Source of the DNA: JAXHUM01 sp034189325
GTDB lineage: Bacteria > Desulfobacterota > DSM-4660 > Desulfatiglandales > Desulfatiglandaceae
Direction: 5' to 3'
Length of the DNA stretch: 8,016 nt
Assembly (NCBI GenBank): GCA_034189325.1
Contig: JAXHUM010000051.1
Location: 1-8,016 of the forward strand
A program made the position numbers and the translations under genes. How positions within the stretch are numbered: position 1 is the first letter of the stretch; every line of letters starts with the position of its first letter. A model generated the notes under the pieces. The model did not search any database, was not told the origin of the DNA, and saw only the letters and a program-made list of their open reading frames with translations. This document shows, in pieces, positions 1 to 6,656 of the stretch.

Positions 1-126
1 ATGCCACCACAACAGGCATCCTTCGTACTCCGACATATGGATGAGGGCAAAAGGGCAGAGACGCTGGAACCGCTTCCCCTTAAGAATGCTCGTCAAATTG
101 ATGAACTGATTGATGTATTATCCTGA
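1..126 (+). CDS. C-terminal end of an unidentified protein (5' partial)
   Basis: Frame 1 is open from the first base to a TGA at 124-126 and gives 41 residues ending in ARQIDELIDVLS. The first codon is ATG, but the window edge falls there, so it may be an internal Met. The peptide is hydrophilic and charged with a helical-looking tail, and has no membrane segment. I do not recognise the family. The gene runs in the same direction as the DUF432/MscS pair 71 bases downstream, so it could be the upstream member of that transcription unit. Coding status rests only on the open frame and the sensible amino-acid composition. Confidence 0.45.
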   Translation: MPPQQASFVLRHMDEGKRAETLEPLPLKNARQIDELIDVLS

Positions 127-132
127 TCAAAC

Positions 133-175
133 AGCGGGAGGAATGATGGAGCCACGGGTGTCTTCCATCCCTGCT
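133..175 (+). other. two-part inverted repeat in the leader of the DUF432-like gene
   Basis: AGCGGG (133-138) can pair with CCTGCT (170-175, one G-U), and GATGGA (145-150) with TCCATC (164-169). This gives a bulged hairpin with a 13-base loop. No T-run follows, so it is not a classical terminator. It covers the purine-rich GGGAGGA at 136-142 and could affect translation of the tiny ORF there or of the gene at 198. The structure is inferred by eye only. Confidence 0.3.
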
Positions 176-193
176 GAAAACATGAAGAGGTGA
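143..193 (+). CDS. possible 16-codon leader ORF upstream of the DUF432-like gene
   Basis: ATG ATG at 143-148 follows GGGAGGA (136-142). Starting at the second ATG (146) leaves 4 bases after GGAGG. The frame encodes MMEPRVSSIPAENMKR and stops at TGA 191-193, inside the Shine-Dalgarno sequence (GAGGTGA, 187-193) of the following gene. That arrangement would allow translational coupling or a leader-peptide effect. It is too short for coding statistics and may be chance. Confidence 0.2.
   Translation: MMEPRVSSIPAENMKR
187..193 (+). promoter_or_regulatory. ribosome binding site of the DUF432-like gene
   Basis: GAGGTGA is a 7-base match to the complement of the 16S rRNA 3' end and lies 4 bases before the ATG at 198. 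It supports that start over later Met codons. Confidence 0.7.
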
Positions 194-197
194 GGTT

Positions 198-905
198 ATG
201 TTTGGAGAATATGATATCCCTGTAAACATTATGCAAGAAAATCTATCCATCTCTATTCAAAAAGAGGATGGATGGCTGATATACAAAAGGATTTGGTTGG
301 AAGAGGAGATAGAGAAAAGCCTTTTGATCAACAAAGGCAAGATTATCATCAATCCCGTTGAGCCCCTCAACAAACCCAAGACCCTTACGCCTTACCTTCT
401 TATAAATCTGGAAAAAGCTCTCGTTCTCGAACCAAAATCTACGAACAAGGTCTTCATGAAATTTCCCATAGAGATAGGTGTCTATTTATCCGACAGCCGG
501 GATCTACAAATCCTGGATGTTTTTACCCTGGTCAAACAGAAGTTTACTCTCTATGGAGATCCCCGAAACGGCGTGTTATGCAAACACTGGAACAGCGATG
601 TTTACCTCACTGTACCTTCCGCGGACCCTCTTTATGAGGGAGTTCTGGAGATGAGAATCGAAAATACCAATCCCGACTGGGTAGAGATCAATCATGTGGT
701 CTTTAATGCGTATGGTATGAAGATCTTTTATAATGATCGGATGGTAGCCATGAAAGGAATGATGAAAATCAGAAGCGGGAGTGTGGCGGAAACTGATTTT
801 GTAGATATCCCCATGGAACAGGGGATGACCAATGCCATTGAAGTTTACACGGCACGAAAATTATCAATCACTTCAAAAGAATTTGTGATGGAGTTCGGAC
901 TATGA
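198..905 (+). CDS. DUF432-like protein, putative partner of the adjacent MscS channel
   Basis: This 235-residue soluble protein has no signal peptide or membrane segment. It opens with MFGEYDIP and is rich in short beta-strand-like stretches (for example ISIQKEDGWLIYKRIW and VLEMRIENTNPDWVEINHVVF). These suggest a beta-sandwich rather than a helical enzyme, and I see no catalytic motif. The FGEY start, the length and the position directly before an mscS gene match my recollection of DUF432, a family of unknown function best known from archaea. I make that assignment by eye, without a profile search. A strong ribosome site precedes the start. The stop overlaps the next start as ATGA, so the two proteins are probably made together, and a role in modulating or assembling the channel is a reasonable inference. 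No biochemical function can be read from the sequence. Confidence 0.7.
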   Translation: MFGEYDIPVNIMQENLSISIQKEDGWLIYKRIWLEEEIEKSLLINKGKIIINPVEPLNKPKTLTPYLLINLEKALVLEPKSTNKVFMKFPIEIGVYLSDSRDLQILDVFTLVKQKFTLYGDPRNGVLCKHWNSDVYLTVPSADPLYEGVLEMRIENTNPDWVEINHVVFNAYGMKIFYNDRMVAMKGMMKIRSGSVAETDFVDIPMEQGMTNAIEVYTARKLSITSKEFVMEFGL

Positions 906-1726
906 TTTTGAAAAAAGAAATATACGCCAATGTATCTCTCCTGGATATCATCTTAGTTGCTATTGTTCTTCTTGTTGCCCTCACCGTTGCCAAAGGTCTA
1001 TCAGCCTATCTCAGGAGGGTTCTCAAAGAGAAAGTCGGTAAGGATAACCTCGAGATCGTGGTCCGTCTCGCCTATTATTCCATCATCACCATCGCCGTTA
1101 TAGCGGTGCTTCCAACGCTGGGAGTGAAGCTTTCCGGTCTGCTGGTAGCCGGGGGTGTCGCCGGTCTGGCCATTGGTTTTGCCAGCCAGAGTATTATCGG
1201 CAACCTGATCTCAGGAATCTTTCTGATCATTGAACGACCCATCAGGATAGGAAACTCCGTGGACATCGATGGAACGGCCGGAATAGTGGAGGATATTCGA
1301 ATAATGTCCACCACCTTGCGAACCTTTGACGGCCTTTTTGTAAGGATTCCCAATCAGAAGGTCTTTACTTCAAACATCACGAACTTTGTGGCCCATATCG
1401 CCCGGCGGTTTGAGTATGTGGTTGGTATCCGTTACAGTGACGATGCCGATAAGTCGATTAAGATTATCAAAGACCTGGTCAGGGACCATACCATGACCCT
1501 TCTCAATCCAGCGCCGCAGGTCTTTGTGGATAATCTGGGAGATAACGCGGTCAATATCATTGTAAGGATATGGGCTCCCGTGACGGAATGGTATGCCGTT
1601 AAGATGGAGCTATTATGGAAGATCAAACAGGCCCTTGAACAGGAAGGCATTGAGATAGCGTTCCCCCAGCGGGTGGTGTGGTTTGCCAATGAACCAAAAG
1701 AGGAGAAGGTTCAAATTCCGGCTTGA
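902..1726 (+). CDS. MscS-family mechanosensitive ion channel (first of two)
   Basis: The 274-residue product is an inner-membrane small-conductance mechanosensitive channel subunit, a family that forms heptamers and releases ions and solutes on hypo-osmotic shock. Hydrophobic segments lie at about 13-36, 52-75 and 77-110. The third is the Gly/Ala-rich pore helix (VAGGVAGLAIGFASQSIIGN), followed by the conserved ERPIRIGNSVDIDG entry into the beta domain and RIPNQ near 148-152. The C-terminal alpha/beta domain runs to about 260 with a short charged tail. Length matches a minimal three-helix MscS (E. coli MscS has 286 residues). The ATG overlaps the stop of the DUF432-like gene by four bases, with GGAG at 890-893 eight bases upstream, so the pair is translationally coupled. 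There is no regulatory RCK, cyclic-nucleotide or periplasmic domain. The family call is firm; ion selectivity cannot be deduced. Confidence 0.95.
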   Translation: MILKKEIYANVSLLDIILVAIVLLVALTVAKGLSAYLRRVLKEKVGKDNLEIVVRLAYYSIITIAVIAVLPTLGVKLSGLLVAGGVAGLAIGFASQSIIGNLISGIFLIIERPIRIGNSVDIDGTAGIVEDIRIMSTTLRTFDGLFVRIPNQKVFTSNITNFVAHIARRFEYVVGIRYSDDADKSIKIIKDLVRDHTMTLLNPAPQVFVDNLGDNAVNIIVRIWAPVTEWYAVKMELLWKIKQALEQEGIEIAFPQRVVWFANEPKEEKVQIPA

Positions 1727-1841
1727 GTCATCCGGGGATAAGACACAAGCTTGCCTGTTGAATAATCCTATGCACTTCATATTTGGTCGGACGTGGTGAG
1801 GGTTACGGGTAGGGCCTGGCGGATAGCAGGGTAGGGTGGCA
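1727..1841. other. convergent intergenic gap with G-rich GGGTAGGG repeats
   Basis: This 115-base gap lies between converging genes. It has no convincing intrinsic terminator: no GC-rich hairpin followed by a T-run on either strand. The plus strand from 1800 to 1839 carries five GGG runs (1800, 1807, 1812, 1829, 1834), including GGGTAGGG twice (1807-1814 and 1829-1836). That is quadruplex-capable in principle, with one long 14-base loop. A perfect 8-base palindrome, CAAGCTTG, lies at 1746-1753. No gene is visible. Confidence 0.4.
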
Positions 1842-3455
1842 TCATGTCTTAGGGCCACTTGCAGAGCCATCCCTTCGGGGATCGGCCACTCCTATGAACT
1901 CATTTTTTTCGGCAAGAACCATCTGCACACAACCCAGGTAAAAGGACCTGGGCTCACGGATGTCAACCTCGAACCCTCTCGATCTCAGAATTGTGGGTAT
2001 ATCATCTCTCATATAAGCGGCCTCAATGGACACTTTCCCATCATAGGAGCAATGCAAGCGGGGAGCGGCTACCGCGTCAAAAGGAGATTGTTCACCCAGC
2101 CTGATTAATATCTGCAGTATCGTAGAGGTGATCCGGTCGCTTCCTGGTGACCCAATAGCCAGCCAGGGTCTTCTGTTCCTGAAAATAATTGTCGGAGCGA
2201 CACTGGCCCATGGCACTCCGTTCGGCCTTAAGTAGTAAGGGTGTGTCATATCCTCATACTCAAAGGCGCTCATGTAATTGTTGTACAGAAAACCCAGTTC
2301 AGGGGAAGCCGCTTTGGCGCCGTACACTCTTTCAATCGATTGTGTCAAAGCAACGACATTGAGATCCTTATCCATAACCGAGAGATGGGTCGTTTCTCCG
2401 GGACTGTTGATCCGTGAATGGATCTGCCCGGAAACGATTTTGGCATACTCCTGACTCAACATGCGACGATCTTGTACCTGGGGATAGAAATTCGGTTCAA
2501 ACGGCCGGTCCCTTCTGTCCAACTGCACGCGACGGATGATTTCAGTCAGTAGAAGGGCTCCGTCCGGTGTGTCGGGATTGCGATCTTTCATAGGAAATTT
2601 CTTAAGGATATTGATCATCTCAATGAGGGTTCGACCAGCCCCCGGTGGCGGCATGGTATGGACCATCATATTTCCAAGCCGACCTATAACAGGTTCGCGC
2701 TCAATGGGATAAGGTATCTGTGCAAGATCGTCTTTCTGCAAAAGCCCTCCGTTGGCCTGCATATCGGCATATATTCTCTCGGCAATCTCCCCTACGTAGA
2801 AATCTTCTATACCCTTTAGAGCGAGCCTCTCCAGGGTCCTGGCGAGCAGAGGTTGTTTGAAAATATGTCCGACGGAATAGGGCCTTTGCCCCTCACGGAG
2901 AAAAATCGGGCCGGCATTACCCTTGGAAAAATTTTTTATTTCCCGCCTTTGAAGTCTTCGTTGCAGTTCAGTAATTTCATAACCGTTCTCCGCGAGCGCT
3001 ATTACAGGGGCGAGGATTTCCGATAGTGAAAGGGTTCCATATTTTTCGAGGATATACCCTAATGTAGCAGGGGTGCTTGGGACTGTCGTGGCCCTGTGCC
3101 CGAAAAGACGAGAGGACTTTCGTTTGAAGTCCTCATTCAGTGCCCTATTGGGAGCCCTCGAAGAGCCATCCACTGCAATCGTCCGGTTTTCACCTGCAAG
3201 GCATAGGAGCATCATGGTCTGACCGCCGAGGCCTGATGCCTGTGGTTCACAGACACCAAGGGCAAAGGCCGTTGCCACTGCGGCATCAACCGCGTTTCCA
3301 CCCCGATCGAGGATCGTGCCCCCCACTTCCGTGGCCCTAAAATGGGCAGAGGCGACCATACCCTTACTGGAAGCCGCTATTCTTTGGGGTTGAGATATCT
3401 TTACCTTGATAGGTTCAATAAAATCAGTGTCAATTTCTCTTTTCTTTGCCAACAC
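1842..3455 (-). CDS. gamma-glutamyltransferase-like Ntn hydrolase, predicted cytoplasmic
   Basis: The 537-residue product has the full gamma-glutamyltranspeptidase fold: KGMVASAHFRATEVGG (31-46), RGGNAVDAAVA (51-61), the large-subunit core, then the self-cleavage site GETTHLSVMDKD. There Thr355 should become the N-terminal nucleophile of the small subunit. The ADPRRDG ending is also typical. Several residues that hold a gamma-glutamyl group in E. coli GGT look changed: DGSSRAP (96-102) has no Arg at the R114 position, N411 aligns with Glu375, D433 with Ala397, and G484 with Ser439. The Arg-less DGSxRAP form recalls the divergent GGT-like or cephalosporin-acylase-like branch, so the acyl group may not be gamma-glutamyl. 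The charged N-terminus has no signal peptide, unlike secreted GGTs. The start is GTG 3455, or TTG 3452 with better spacing from GGAG (3462-3459). It overlaps the upstream ligase gene by 23-26 bases, which implies coupled expression. Confidence 0.9.
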   Translation of the reverse strand: MLAKKREIDTDFIEPIKVKISQPQRIAASSKGMVASAHFRATEVGGTILDRGGNAVDAAVATAFALGVCEPQASGLGGQTMMLLCLAGENRTIAVDGSSRAPNRALNEDFKRKSSRLFGHRATTVPSTPATLGYILEKYGTLSLSEILAPVIALAENGYEITELQRRLQRREIKNFSKGNAGPIFLREGQRPYSVGHIFKQPLLARTLERLALKGIEDFYVGEIAERIYADMQANGGLLQKDDLAQIPYPIEREPVIGRLGNMMVHTMPPPGAGRTLIEMINILKKFPMKDRNPDTPDGALLLTEIIRRVQLDRRDRPFEPNFYPQVQDRRMLSQEYAKIVSGQIHSRINSPGETTHLSVMDKDLNVVALTQSIERVYGAKAASPELGFLYNNYMSAFEYEDMTHPYYLRPNGVPWASVAPTIIFRNRRPWLAIGSPGSDRITSTILQILIRLGEQSPFDAVAAPRLHCSYDGKVSIEAAYMRDDIPTILRSRGFEVDIREPRSFYLGCVQMVLAEKNEFIGVADPRRDGSASGPKT

Positions 3456-5607
3456 CTTCTCCCATAAACTCTTTTAGAAGAAACTGGGAAATGAGAATCG
3501 TGCGTTGAATGAGACTTGTTCGATTCACAGATTCCTGCGGTGTGTATAGACCTCTTGTTGCCGGTCCCATACCGCAGATGACGGGTATTTTGGAGGAAAT
3601 GAGTCCTCCCACGGAAGGCCATAAGGAGGATTCGTGGGGCAAAGGGATGTCCCATTCGTCGGCAATTGCGGTCAGGGCCTTGGAAAGGCGGTGATTGATT
3701 TTTCGCTCTCTCATGGGTGGTCTGTTGGAGAGAGTCTCGATCCTGGTTTTGAACCTTCCAGCACCGATCACTTTCTTTAACTTCTCTTCCGTAAGATCAG
3801 CCATCTTGGGATCGAGATAGGTCAAGTATAGCGTCGATAGAACCCTATGGGGCGTGAGCATGGGAAAGGACTCGGTCTTGATATCCATGACAGACAGGGC
3901 TATGCGATCCTTTTTGGAGGTGAGGCTGCTAAGTTCCTGGAATTTGGCAAATGACCAGATCAGGACCTCAGGTTCTTGGACCGATTTCCCGAGTCTATGG
4001 GGCTTTCCTTCGATTGTGAGCAAGAATCTTTTCTGGCCCCTTCGCTGGGTGACAAAATGATTCAGAGGGCCACCAGGACGCAGGATTATAACCTGCTTCG
4101 CTTTTTCCGACGCCCTCCTAATTAAATCGGAACTGTATATGGCATCTCTTCCCTCATCCATATAGTAGAGCACACCTATGGATGCTTTCTGCAGGAGACG
4201 AAGATTTTTTAATGAACGCAATGCATAAAGTAGGGACACCATGGGCGCCCGTGAGGCGCCGATGCCTTCTCCTGACAGCCATTCAGGATCTCTTTTGAAG
4301 AGTTGCGTGGGGGTGTCGCGCTCGATGGGGACATCCATATGCCCTATAAACAGGGTCCCTCGTTCAAGGCCCGCATTAGTCTCCCATGTCCTTACAGAAC
4401 GTATGTCAGACAACCCCTCCACCCTTTTCATTTTTATGTCCGTTAATTGTCTGTCCAACTCTTCTATTGCCATTTGTCGACCCACCGGGTCGGATGTGCG
4501 GCTGGAAAGGGCGGTCCAACTCTCCACAGCCTTCTCAATATTGTCTCTGTTTTTGGTAACATAGTTGAAGAGGGCCTCGACCGGGGGCATCCTTTTTTGT
4601 CGAATTTCCGGGGGCTTTGGTGTCCCGAAATATCTGGCGCAAGCGGTTTCCACAAGCCTGTTAACCAAATGAGGAAAATCGAGTCCTGCTTCCTTGGCTG
4701 CAATTGTATAAGACCCATGCTCCCCCAGGCTTGGGAGGCTGTTTATTTCCAGGATATAGAGGTTGCCCTCAGCATCCAGACGCATATCAACACGGGCGCA
4801 GTCAAAGCAGCCAAGGGAGGCAAAGGCTCGCAGGGCAATTTCCCGGGCTCTTTCAGTGAGCGTGTCTCCAATGGGTGCGGGACAAAGCCACTTTATCTCC
4901 CGGCCTGATTTTCCTTTTTTATCCTCGATTGTATAAATTGAAGGCCCACTGTTTCCGAAAACGATTTCACACGGGGGGAGGGCCTCAGGAGGATTGTTCC
5001 CAAGGAGGCCCACATTGATCTCTTTGCCCTCGATATACTGCTCCACAAGGACCGGTTGTTGAAATGTATCGAAGATTACCTGAGCAGCCTCTCTGAGCTC
5101 TTCCTCATTATTCACGATCCTGATTCCCATGGAAACAGCTTCATTCTTTGGTTTGGTGATCAATGGGAACCCCAGGTCGGGCATATCGAATCCTGGATCA
5201 TCCAACACCGCAAAATCAGGAGTGGGCAGATTATTCTGGCGAAAGATCATCTTGGCAACCACCTTGTCGAGAGCCAGAGAATGGGCCAATGGTCCTGATC
5301 CCACGTAGGGGATCCCAACCATCTCGAGGATGCCGGGGACATGGGTATAGCGCGCCTGTCCCTGGACCCCGTAGGATAGATTAAAGGCCATGCCGGGCAG
5401 CTCTCCTTTCACTACCCTGGGCATAAATTGTTCTAGATTCCGAATGAGTTCTTTATCTCCTTCAAACGACTTGACCTGGTGTCCGTATTTCTTCAATCCG
5501 TTTGAAATAGCACTGATGGCCTTTTTGCCGTACTTTTCCCTATTTGGGACACCAAACAGGTTTATTACGTTTTGACTCTCACGGTTATAGATAATTGCAA
5601 TCTTCAT
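3430..5607 (-). CDS. ATP-grasp (D-Ala-D-Ala-ligase-like) / M20-peptidase-like fusion protein
   Basis: The 725-residue protein has two domains. Residues 1 to about 327 are ATP-grasp of the D-Ala-D-Ala ligase type: YVGSGPLAHSLALDKVVAK (101-119), TKPKNEAVSMGI (151-162), LVEQYIEGKEINVG (187-200), and ARVD...ILEINSLPSL with Asp274, Glu287 and Asn289 as magnesium ligands. The Ddl N-terminal GGxSxExxVS motif is absent, so the amide product is probably not D-Ala-D-Ala. Residues about 345-715 follow M20 metallopeptidases: GHMDVP (422-427), LSGEGIGAS (444-452), MDEGRD (483-488), a lid domain near 525-625 with GKPH (534-537), and CGMGPATRGLY (678-688). Most metal ligands are replaced, so hydrolysis by the usual two-metal mechanism is unlikely. 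The start is ATG with GGGG seven bases upstream and an in-frame TGA further up. It lies 77 bases after mscS and overlaps the GGT-like gene, suggesting one biosynthetic unit. The frame is uninterrupted, so the fusion is real in this sequence. Confidence 0.9.
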   Translation of the reverse strand: MKIAIIYNRESQNVINLFGVPNREKYGKKAISAISNGLKKYGHQVKSFEGDKELIRNLEQFMPRVVKGELPGMAFNLSYGVQGQARYTHVPGILEMVGIPYVGSGPLAHSLALDKVVAKMIFRQNNLPTPDFAVLDDPGFDMPDLGFPLITKPKNEAVSMGIRIVNNEEELREAAQVIFDTFQQPVLVEQYIEGKEINVGLLGNNPPEALPPCEIVFGNSGPSIYTIEDKKGKSGREIKWLCPAPIGDTLTERAREIALRAFASLGCFDCARVDMRLDAEGNLYILEINSLPSLGEHGSYTIAAKEAGLDFPHLVNRLVETACARYFGTPKPPEIRQKRMPPVEALFNYVTKNRDNIEKAVESWTALSSRTSDPVGRQMAIEELDRQLTDIKMKRVEGLSDIRSVRTWETNAGLERGTLFIGHMDVPIERDTPTQLFKRDPEWLSGEGIGASRAPMVSLLYALRSLKNLRLLQKASIGVLYYMDEGRDAIYSSDLIRRASEKAKQVIILRPGGPLNHFVTQRRGQKRFLLTIEGKPHRLGKSVQEPEVLIWSFAKFQELSSLTSKKDRIALSVMDIKTESFPMLTPHRVLSTLYLTYLDPKMADLTEEKLKKVIGAGRFKTRIETLSNRPPMRERKINHRLSKALTAIADEWDIPLPHESSLWPSVGGLISSKIPVICGMGPATRGLYTPQESVNRTSLIQRTILISQFLLKEFMGEGVGKEKRN

Positions 5608-5645
5608 TTGTGTGCCCCGAATGAGATTTGGTCATGAAGAGAACT

Positions 5646-5677
5646 CCTCGGCAGATTGTCTTGCCCTCGCTCAGATT
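5646..5677. repeat. imperfect direct repeat upstream of the ATP-grasp fusion gene
   Basis: CCTCGGCAGATT (5646-5657) and CCTCGCTCAGATT (5665-5677) recur about 20 bases (two helical turns) apart, in the 77-base gap before the fusion gene start. On the minus strand this is a plausible regulator site, but with two copies chance cannot be excluded. No convincing terminator or strong promoter was found in the gap. Confidence 0.25.
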
Positions 5678-5684
5678 ACGAGGT

Positions 5685-6623
5685 TCACTCCGGCATGGTC
5701 TCTTCTTTGCGAGCTGGAGGCAGTTCTTTCTTGTAGACCAGCGTACGATAGGGGAAGGGTATCTCAATCCCCTCGCTGTCGAATCGCTTCTTGATATGCT
5801 CCAGTAGCCAGAACTTTGCCAGATAAGCATCGTCAATGTCCTTTACCCAAAGATACAATCTTAAACCGATAGAGAAATCCCCATGTGAAATAACTCTCAC
5901 CCAGGGAGCTTCTTCGTCTTTTAGGAGTTGAGGGCACTCGGCAGCTGTTTCCAGGACTATTCTTCGGGTCAGATCAATATTGGTGTCATAGCTCACTCCC
6001 AACTCAACGGTGCATTTGATTCTGGGGTCTATGATGCTGTAGTTGGTGACCGTCATTTCATCAAGCTTTGAATTGGGTATAATGAGTCGTTTGTGCTGCC
6101 ATGTCCTGACTATTGTATGACGGAGAGTAATATCTTCTACAGTGCATAACTCACCTTCAAGGTTTAACTTATCCCCTATGCGCAAGGGCCTGTAGATGGC
6201 CATGGAGATCCCGGATATAAGGTTGGCGAGGGTCGATTTGGCTGCAAAACCAACAACCAGAGCAGTAATACCTGCTCCTGCCACCATGGTGCCCATCAAG
6301 GCCCTGAGACCCGGGACAAGGCTTGCGTAAAACAATAAGGCTATCAGGAGAATAAGGAGATTCTTGATCCGTATAATATAACGAATGACGGCATCATCCA
6401 CTTTCCGCTCGAGCTTTCCCATCACCCAGGTCGCTCTTTGAATCAAGCGGGTTGTCACAACGCACACACCCCACGTCACGATAACAAATACGCACGCCAG
6501 CGTCATGGCTCCCAGGTTTGTGGCAGGATCAAGGAGTTTGTTTAAGGTGAACCAACCAGAGTCCATCATGACCCCCATTTCATAAGAGATGTGATCTTTT
6601 GAGCATTCAATACCAGACCTCAT
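5685..6623 (-). CDS. MscS-family mechanosensitive ion channel (second of two)
   Basis: This is a 312-residue inner-membrane channel subunit. Hydrophobic segments lie at about 36-57, 86-105 and 109-145. The pore helix VAGAGITALVVGFAAKSTLAN leads into ISGISMAIYRPLRIGDKLNLEG and IIPNSKLDE (181-189), the MscS signature. The C-terminal domain ends at PFPYRTLVY (289-297) plus a charged tail. It is clearly a different subfamily member from the channel at 902-1726; the shared core is NLISGI and RPxRIG. The ATG at 6623 directly follows an in-frame TAA and lacks a Shine-Dalgarno sequence. The first 15-19 residues are polar, so the Met at 6566, five bases after GGGGG (6576-6572), is a realistic alternative start. 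It follows corA by 31 bases and precedes the ligase fusion by 77, so it is probably part of the same minus-strand operon. Confidence 0.93.
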   Translation of the reverse strand: MRSGIECSKDHISYEMGVMMDSGWFTLNKLLDPATNLGAMTLACVFVIVTWGVCVVTTRLIQRATWVMGKLERKVDDAVIRYIIRIKNLLILLIALLFYASLVPGLRALMGTMVAGAGITALVVGFAAKSTLANLISGISMAIYRPLRIGDKLNLEGELCTVEDITLRHTIVRTWQHKRLIIPNSKLDEMTVTNYSIIDPRIKCTVELGVSYDTNIDLTRRIVLETAAECPQLLKDEEAPWVRVISHGDFSIGLRLYLWVKDIDDAYLAKFWLLEHIKKRFDSEGIEIPFPYRTLVYKKELPPARKEETMPE

Positions 6624-6639
6624 TTAAGGGACCGAGCGC

Positions 6640-6656
6640 AGCGGCTTCGCCACGCT
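6640..6656 (-). other. small bulged hairpin at the corA/mscS junction
   Basis: AGC-(2-base bulge)-GGC-GAA-GCC-GCT on the minus strand forms a six-pair stem with a three-base loop, overlapping the corA stop codon. No T-run follows, so it is not an intrinsic terminator. It may be an mRNA-stabilising or processing structure, or chance. Confidence 0.25.

Noticed and set aside
231..243. 13-base identity ATGCAAGAAAATC, also at 7963-7975
   Set aside because: A single short AT-rich match between two coding contexts with no shared flanks is most likely chance.
1075..1689. Minus-strand open frames across the first mscS gene
   Set aside because: They are antisense shadows of a firmly identified MscS coding region and show no family features.
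1613..1870. 85-codon minus-strand frame spanning the convergent gap
   Set aside because: It overlaps the ends of two real genes and reads as low-likelihood protein. No start signal supports it.
4447..4908. 153-codon plus-strand open frame inside the ligase fusion gene
   Set aside because: It lies entirely antisense to a gene with clear ATP-grasp and M20 motifs. Its composition is unlike a real protein and it has no ribosome site or recognisable motif.
3430..5607. Possibility that the ligase-M20 fusion is an artefact of a missing stop or frameshift
   Set aside because: One uninterrupted frame carries both sets of motifs in order, with a plausible linker near residues 327-345 and no degeneration at the junction.
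3430..5607. Calling the gene ddl or an active carboxypeptidase
   Set aside because: The Ddl N-terminal motif and D-Ala-binding residues are missing, and most M20 metal ligands are replaced. A named enzyme would overstate the evidence.
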